NCBI GenBank assembly: GCA_012861695.1 | Contig: JAAOOA010000477.1 | Coordinates: 186,001-250,000 of the forward strand | Reading direction: 5' to 3' | Source: Trematomus loennbergii | Taxonomy: Eukaryota; Chordata; Actinopteri; Perciformes; Nototheniidae | DNA length: 64,000 nucleotides | Shown: piece after piece, positions 58,956 through 64,000 of the stretch | How positions within the stretch are numbered: the first letter of the stretch is position 1 | How the letters are laid out: every line of letters starts with the position of its first letter | Made by a program: the position numbers and the translations under genes | The notes under the pieces: generated by a model | What the model was told of the DNA's origin: nothing | Database searches by the model: none | What the model saw: only the letters and a program-made list of their open reading frames with translations

Positions 58956-59802
58956 GTGAGTACACTACAGACACATCACTAACTAAATATTTAGTTAAAG
59001 TTGGATTAAAATCTGAATCTGACTGTATTACATCATTTACCATATAAAGAATATTATACAATATAAATGTGTCAGTTAAGAAAAAAACTCAACATTTACA
59101 TTAGCACCAGCCAACAATACAACTACAATGTAAACTCTAAGTTAGGTAAGGTAGAGAGCATACAGTCAAAGCTAGCATTAGCTATGATAATTTCACATTT
59201 CCTGTATTTGAAAACATCTTTATAATTGACTCTATTAAACAAAGTAGAATCTAAATATTAGATTTGTTCTGGACTGTCCAAAGCAGGGATCTGGTGTTAT
59301 GTTACAAGTTTTGCTTATAAAAAGGCATGACAATTACATATTTCATCTTATATCATTTGTACACACTGTGGTAAGTAGCCTTGAGCTTTGAACCTGTTTC
59401 TGTAGTAACTGCTGTCTGCCTTTTGAAGCTGATAACGTTTACTGTTTTTTACTAGTATTAACTTCAGTGATGCTCAGCAGGAGGTTTCACTCCTCTGTTC
59501 AACAACGGCAAAATCCCCCAACAGTATTAGAGCTTACACATTGTGTTTCTTAGAGTTTAAACTGAATGCTGCTATGATTTTCCAGATTTATTTATAATAT
59601 TAACAAACAGAGAGATTTTTCAACATTTAACAATAACAGTGTACTGCAAATTTGAGCAATCTTTCACCCTCCGCATAATCATGATACATCAGCAGAGTTC
59701 AGTATCACCATCTATTTGACTTATAGCAAACAGATACAAGAGATTAAATCATATATACATTACAGTTTTTGTTTTTTTCACACGTTTTGTCCTCAGAGAG
59801 AC

Positions 59803-60975
59803 ATGTCTGCTGCCAGCTGTCTGCTGACTGAAGATCAGTTTCTGTGCTCCATCTGTCTGGATGTGTTCACTGATCCAGTCAGCACACCATGTGGACACAA
59901 CTTCTGTAAAGCCTGCATCTCTGAACACTGGGATAGAAATGTCCCGAGTCAGTGTCCTAACTGTAAAAAGGTTTTCAACATAAAGCCTGAGCTGCAGGTC
60001 AACACTTTCATCTCTGAGATGGCTGCTCAGTTCAGACAGTCAGCTCAACAGAAAGCCAGCAGCAGCAGCTCAGAGCAACAAGTTGTCAAACCAGGAGAAG
60101 TTCCCTGTGACGTCTGCACTGGAACCAGACTGAAGGCCCTGAAGTCCTGCCTGGTGTGTCTGGAGTCCTACTGTGAGACTCACCTGGAGCCTCACCTGAC
60201 AAGGCCAGGTCTGAAGAAACATCAGCTGATCGACCCTGAGGAGAACCTGGAAAGCAGGATGTGTGTGAAGCACGATAAACTGCTGGAGCTGTTCTGTAAG
60301 ACCGACCAGGTGTGTGTCTGCATGCTCTGCACCTATTCAGACCACAAGACACATGATGTTGTTCCTCTGAAAGAAGGATATGAAGGAAAGAAGGCTGAGC
60401 TGGGGAAGACAGAGGCTGAAATTCAGCAGATGATCCAGAAGAGACGACTGAAGATTCAGGAGATGAATCGCTCAGTGGAGCTCAGTAAGGAAGGAGCAGA
60501 CAGAGAGATAGCAGATGGTGTTCAGGTCTTCACCGCTCTGAAGGAGTCTGTTGAGAGAAGCCAGGCCGAGCTCATCGACACCATCAAAGAGAAGCAGAGA
60601 GAGACAGAGGAACAGGCTGAAGGCTTCATCAAAGAGCTGGAACAGGAAATCTCTGAGCTGAAGAAGAGAAGCTCTGAGGTGGAGCAGCTGTCACGCTCTG
60701 AAGACCAGCTCCACCTCCTCCAAAGCTTCACGTCCCTGAACGCTGCTCCACCCACCAAGAACTGGACAGAAGTCAGGGTCCGTCCACCTTCATATGAGGG
60801 GACTGTGGTGAGAGCTGTGACTCAGCTGGAGGAGACGCTCAGTAAACAGATGAAGAAGCTGCTTGAGGTGGAGCTGAAGAGGGTCCAGCAGTATGAGGTG
60901 GAGGTGACTCTTGATCCTGATACAGCACATCCCAACTCATCCTGTCTGATGATGGAAAACAAGTTAAAATGGTGA
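59803..60975 (+). CDS. TRIM E3 ubiquitin ligase, RING/B-box/coiled coil, copy 4
   Basis: The best-preserved TRIM copy. The ATG lies six bases after the acceptor TTTTGTCCTCAG. The frame is also open upstream, but that part is intron. The 390-codon frame has a C3HC4 RING (C15, C18, C30, H32, C35, C38, C51, C54), B-box 1 from C102/C105, B-box 2 from C154/H157, and a coiled coil of about residues 195-330 rich in Lys, Glu and Leu. The PRY start LDPDTAHP is at about residue 371. It then loses one base, ends at TGA after MENKLKW, and the PRY-SPRY (VGVFVDYEEGLVSFYDV, LYPYF) continues out of frame to TAG at 61431-61433 with at least two more indels. The family conjugates ubiquitin, and the PRY-SPRY usually recognises the target. 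The likely subgroup is teleost bloodthirsty/TRIM39-like. As assembled it would give a RING-B-box-coiled-coil protein without a target domain. Confidence 0.85.
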   Translation: MSAASCLLTEDQFLCSICLDVFTDPVSTPCGHNFCKACISEHWDRNVPSQCPNCKKVFNIKPELQVNTFISEMAAQFRQSAQQKASSSSSEQQVVKPGEVPCDVCTGTRLKALKSCLVCLESYCETHLEPHLTRPGLKKHQLIDPEENLESRMCVKHDKLLELFCKTDQVCVCMLCTYSDHKTHDVVPLKEGYEGKKAELGKTEAEIQQMIQKRRLKIQEMNRSVELSKEGADREIADGVQVFTALKESVERSQAELIDTIKEKQRETEEQAEGFIKELEQEISELKKRSSEVEQLSRSEDQLHLLQSFTSLNAAPPTKNWTEVRVRPPSYEGTVVRAVTQLEETLSKQMKKLLEVELKRVQQYEVEVTLDPDTAHPNSSCLMMENKLKW

Positions 60976-61433
60976 TGTGAGAAGAATCTCCCAGACAATC
61001 CAGAGAGATTTATACTTGTCCTGTGTCTTAGCAAAGCAGAGTTTCTCTTCAGGAAGATTTTATTACGAGGTTCAGGTTAAAGGGAAGACTGGTGGGATTT
61101 AGGAGTGGCCAGAGAGTCGATCAACAGGAAGGGACAGATCACACTGACTCCTCAGATGGTTACTGGATGATGGTTGAGGAATGAAAATGAGTACAAAGCT
61201 CTTGCTGTCCTCAGTCCGTCTCTCTCTGAAGTCTCAGCCTGAGAAGGTGGGGGTGTTTGTGGATTATGAGGAGGGTCTGGTCTCCTTTTATGATGTTGAT
61301 GCTGCAGCTCTGATCTACTCCTTCACTGGCTGCTGCTTCAAAGAGAAACTCTACCCATACTTTGGTCCCAGTCTAATATGGTGGTAAAAACTCTGCTCCT
61401 CTGATCATCTCTCCTGTCAATCACACTGAGTAG
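60976..61433 (+). pseudogene. Out-of-frame PRY-SPRY of TRIM copy 4
   Basis: Frames shift several times, but PRY and SPRY words are readable: SDDGKQV at the start, FYYEVQVKGKT near 61060, RNENEY near 61180, VGVFVDYEEGLVSFYDV near 61250, and a final LIISPVNHTE before TAG. Length and order match a normal SPRY domain, so the whole domain is present and only the frame is broken. AATAAA follows at 61480-61485. Confidence 0.8.
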
Positions 61434-62585
61434 AACAACCATTTGATTTTCTACAGAAAGATTCACTCTCACTAAATGTAATAAATGTATTCAACTGGGG
61501 AAGTACATTGTACACATTGTTAATGTTTCAGAATCTGATCACATATGGTTCACCTTGATGAGACGCATAAAAACACATAAATACTGATGAGTATGTTCTA
61601 ATGTACTCTAGTTTATTCTACGGATTGCACTACCTGCCGTCATGACTTGAAGTGAGAAAACTATTTACTCAGAAATAAACTTTTACCACTTCTTTATATG
61701 TCAGGGGGACAAGAAAAGTATTTATTGTCTCAGAATTGTGTGTTCAAAAAGTGTTTCATACTTGCAGACATTACTAGTGGAAGTAATGCACTCCTTTTTC
61801 ATTAGTAAAATACTGTATATATTTTTTTATAATTTTCAATTGAGGGGAAAATGATGGGTCTCTGGTGTGTTTTAAAGGGGAAGTTCAGGATTGATTATTG
61901 AATTATAGTATATTGGTACAAAATGTATTTACAGTTACTTGGAGAATCAACAATACCTGATCATTAAACATTAGGCTGCAGTGGTTTAACAAACCAGGGA
62001 AATGAAATGTTACATCTCAGCTGTCTGTTGTGTTATGTTAATTGTATTTCGTCCACCTCTCTGCACACTGCTTGTAAAGTTTGAACAAAGCCTCAATGGA
62101 TTAAAAAAAAGGAACAAAGAATGTTATTTTTTGTGTTTTTTTAAATGTACTTACTGAAGTACAGTTTTCACTAGTTCTCAACTTAGGGAAAGTATCTTAA
62201 AAAAATGTACTTAACTATTTCCATTTCTACTTAACTACATTTGTCTGATAGATTTGGTTCTTCTGAAGCTTTATAAACTATTTAAAACCCTCTTGGATCA
62301 GCTGATCATAGATATTAAGATTGCTGTATATGTTTGTTAGAAATAAGGCCATCAACTGGTTAGCTTAGCTTAGCATAAAGACTGGAAACAGGGGAAGACA
62401 AAGCCAGCCTGTCCAAAGGTAACAAAATCCACCTATCAGCAGCTCTGAATCCAGTTTGTTTAATCCATACCAAATCAGAGGAGTAAAAACATCAATAAGA
62501 CGTTTAACAGGGGATTATGGGTCGGGCTATTTCTTGACTGGGACCAAAACAAGTTGCCAAATTGTTTTTACATTTCAGTTTTCGT
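61434..62585 (+). other. TRIM 3' flank and dispersed repeat, unit D
   Basis: Near-identical to units B and C. The dispersed repeat with the GCTTAGCTTAGC core lies at about 62338-62585. No gene is seen. Confidence 0.65.
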
Positions 62586-62683
62586 ACAGAGATATATTAA
62601 GTACACTTAAATGTGTATTTTGTCACTCACTATTTCCCCCTTTTCCTAGTATATATGCTAAACTAAGCTAATCTAAGTGTCTG

Positions 62684-63255
62684 ATGGCTGCAGCCTGTGT
62701 CAGTGAGAGCGGTCTGACTGGTTGGACTGCTTCTAATGATTATGATCTCATTCTTCACCTTGAACACACTCCAGCACTGCCTGTACAGGTGAGACTAACT
62801 CACTGCAAACGTCCCGTCTGACTGGGAGATAAATAAAGGGTTTTTTAAATATCAAAATTGCATGAAATATGCTTGTAAAGTCTATTTTATTAATGCCCTG
62901 TTTATAAGATGGAGCTTATCATTTGAAATGTCATTATTTTTAAAGAGGTGGATGGTGAATAATATTACAATTAAAAATGTTTCACTCACATCATGACTTT
63001 GTTTTTATTACAGTACACGTTTTCTGAAATGTTATCTTTAAATATACTAACGCATACAGAAACAGCACAGAAATGTGTACACTGGTTAAAACCAGGATCA
63101 CATTCTTGTTTTATTGTCGACTTATTAGAGTCAAAGGTTTTTACAGAGGGGAGTTTTGATATGGGTTTGTACCACTACATAATCCAGAAAAACTGTCAGC
63201 AGCCTTTAAGAAAAATCTATTCTCCACATGTTTTTTAGGGAAACAGATGTTATAA
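62684..63255 (+). pseudogene. Two-exon small gene candidate, copy 4 (frameshifted late)
   Basis: Exon a (62684-62788) and most of exon b (63014-63255) match the intact copy. One A is missing in CATAAATCC near 63181, changing the last 25-30 residues. Confidence 0.35.
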
Positions 63256-64000
63256 TCCTTAACGCAATCATCAATAATCAGTCTATAAATCTGGCTATTG
63301 ATGATATATGAACAAACCACTCAGAGTACAGATGGGAGTGAAACTCATTTGAGAATTAAAAAGGCCTTGTATTGTGAATTTACATTTTGCAGTACACAGG
63401 TAATTAAGTAAAAAAATAGTAACTAATTCATATGACCACTTTTTGTATTAGATTCTAATTTAATCTGGCATTATTTAATGATAACATAGTAAGGAATCAA
63501 AATAGCCCAACCTTTCAAAACTGTCAACCAATGGTGACATACCTTCACCTGTTAGCGACACAATGCTTGAATAGCACGTTCTCTAACAGGGAGTTGGCTC
63601 AAGGATAAGAGGTTAAAATAAGGGCAGTGTCTGCAAGATTCAATACAACCTGTCTGCACTGAGTAAACTAAAATATGCTATGAGACAGTGAACAAATGTG
63701 CAATCTCATAGTACGTCCCAACACACACAATATGTCTAAGAATACTTCAGTTGTACTGTGTGAATGAGGTCAAAGGTTATATTTCAATGTGTGTTCATTG
63801 AATTATACTGGAAGTAGTGTATCAGGTTGTTTCTGTGCTGAATGACAAACTAATTGACTTAACAACTGAGTATTTGCACTTGTGAGGGATCTTAAAGTCT
63901 GTTGATAGATGCCTTACTGACTTTGACCTTTAAAAAACAAGAGCACAAAAAACCTCACTGACATTGAACTGTCTGACTGACTGAGTGCAAGTAGTGGAAG
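63256..64000 (+). other. Unit D tail
   Basis: Same AT-rich tail as 36140-36890. The array probably continues beyond the window. No gene is seen. Confidence 0.65.

Overview
The window is from a spiny-rayed teleost fish genome. It carries intron-bearing genes of fish-expanded families (a class IV TRIM E3 ligase and an astacin-family metalloprotease), dense teleost transposable elements, long CA/TG microsatellites and no prokaryotic gene organisation. No species can be named from the sequence.

The backbone is a tandem segmental duplication read left to right as units 0 (only its tail, 1-1252), A (about 1.3-16.4 kb), B (19.9-36.9 kb), C (36.9-51.6 kb) and D (51.6-64 kb). A complete unit contains, in order: 3' exons of an astacin metalloprotease on the minus strand, upstream astacin exons, a composite ISRE/GAS-like promoter, a TRIM gene on the plus strand (non-coding exon 1, intron, one large coding exon), and a tail with a possible two-exon small gene on the plus strand. 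TRIM copies lie at 11.7-14.7, 31.8-34.3, 46.3-48.9 and 58.8-61.4 kb. The TRIM at 59803-60975 is the best preserved: RING, two B-boxes and coiled coil are in one frame, but PRY-SPRY is out of frame. The other three have several frameshifts. Only unit B keeps the astacin zinc-binding exon. Units A and D keep two 3' exons, and unit C keeps one broken exon fragment.

Units differ mainly through mobile elements. Unit A gained two hAT elements (7035-8486 and 8934-11271, each with an 8-bp target duplication; empty sites are visible in sister units), a 379-bp MITE inside the TRIM intron, and an L2/CR1-type LINE end. A Tx1/L1-type LINE (16.9-19.2 kb) separates A from B. Unit C gained a nest of PIF/Harbinger elements (39.7-45.35 kb) with Myb/SANT-like and internally deleted transposase genes. 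Units B and D carry a TTAA-flanked MITE in which a 37-bp segment has been amplified about 14-fold and 55-fold. Unit B also carries another MITE whose 3' segment became a 57-bp x 44 minisatellite inside an astacin intron.

The biology suggested is an interferon-inducible TRIM cluster physically interleaved with a decaying astacin cluster. Many frameshifts between copies are short indels that cluster where the copies differ, while about 530 bp of B-box2/coiled-coil sequence has no indels in any copy. Part of the apparent pseudogenisation may therefore be consensus error in a near-identical repeat. This should be settled before any copy is called dead.
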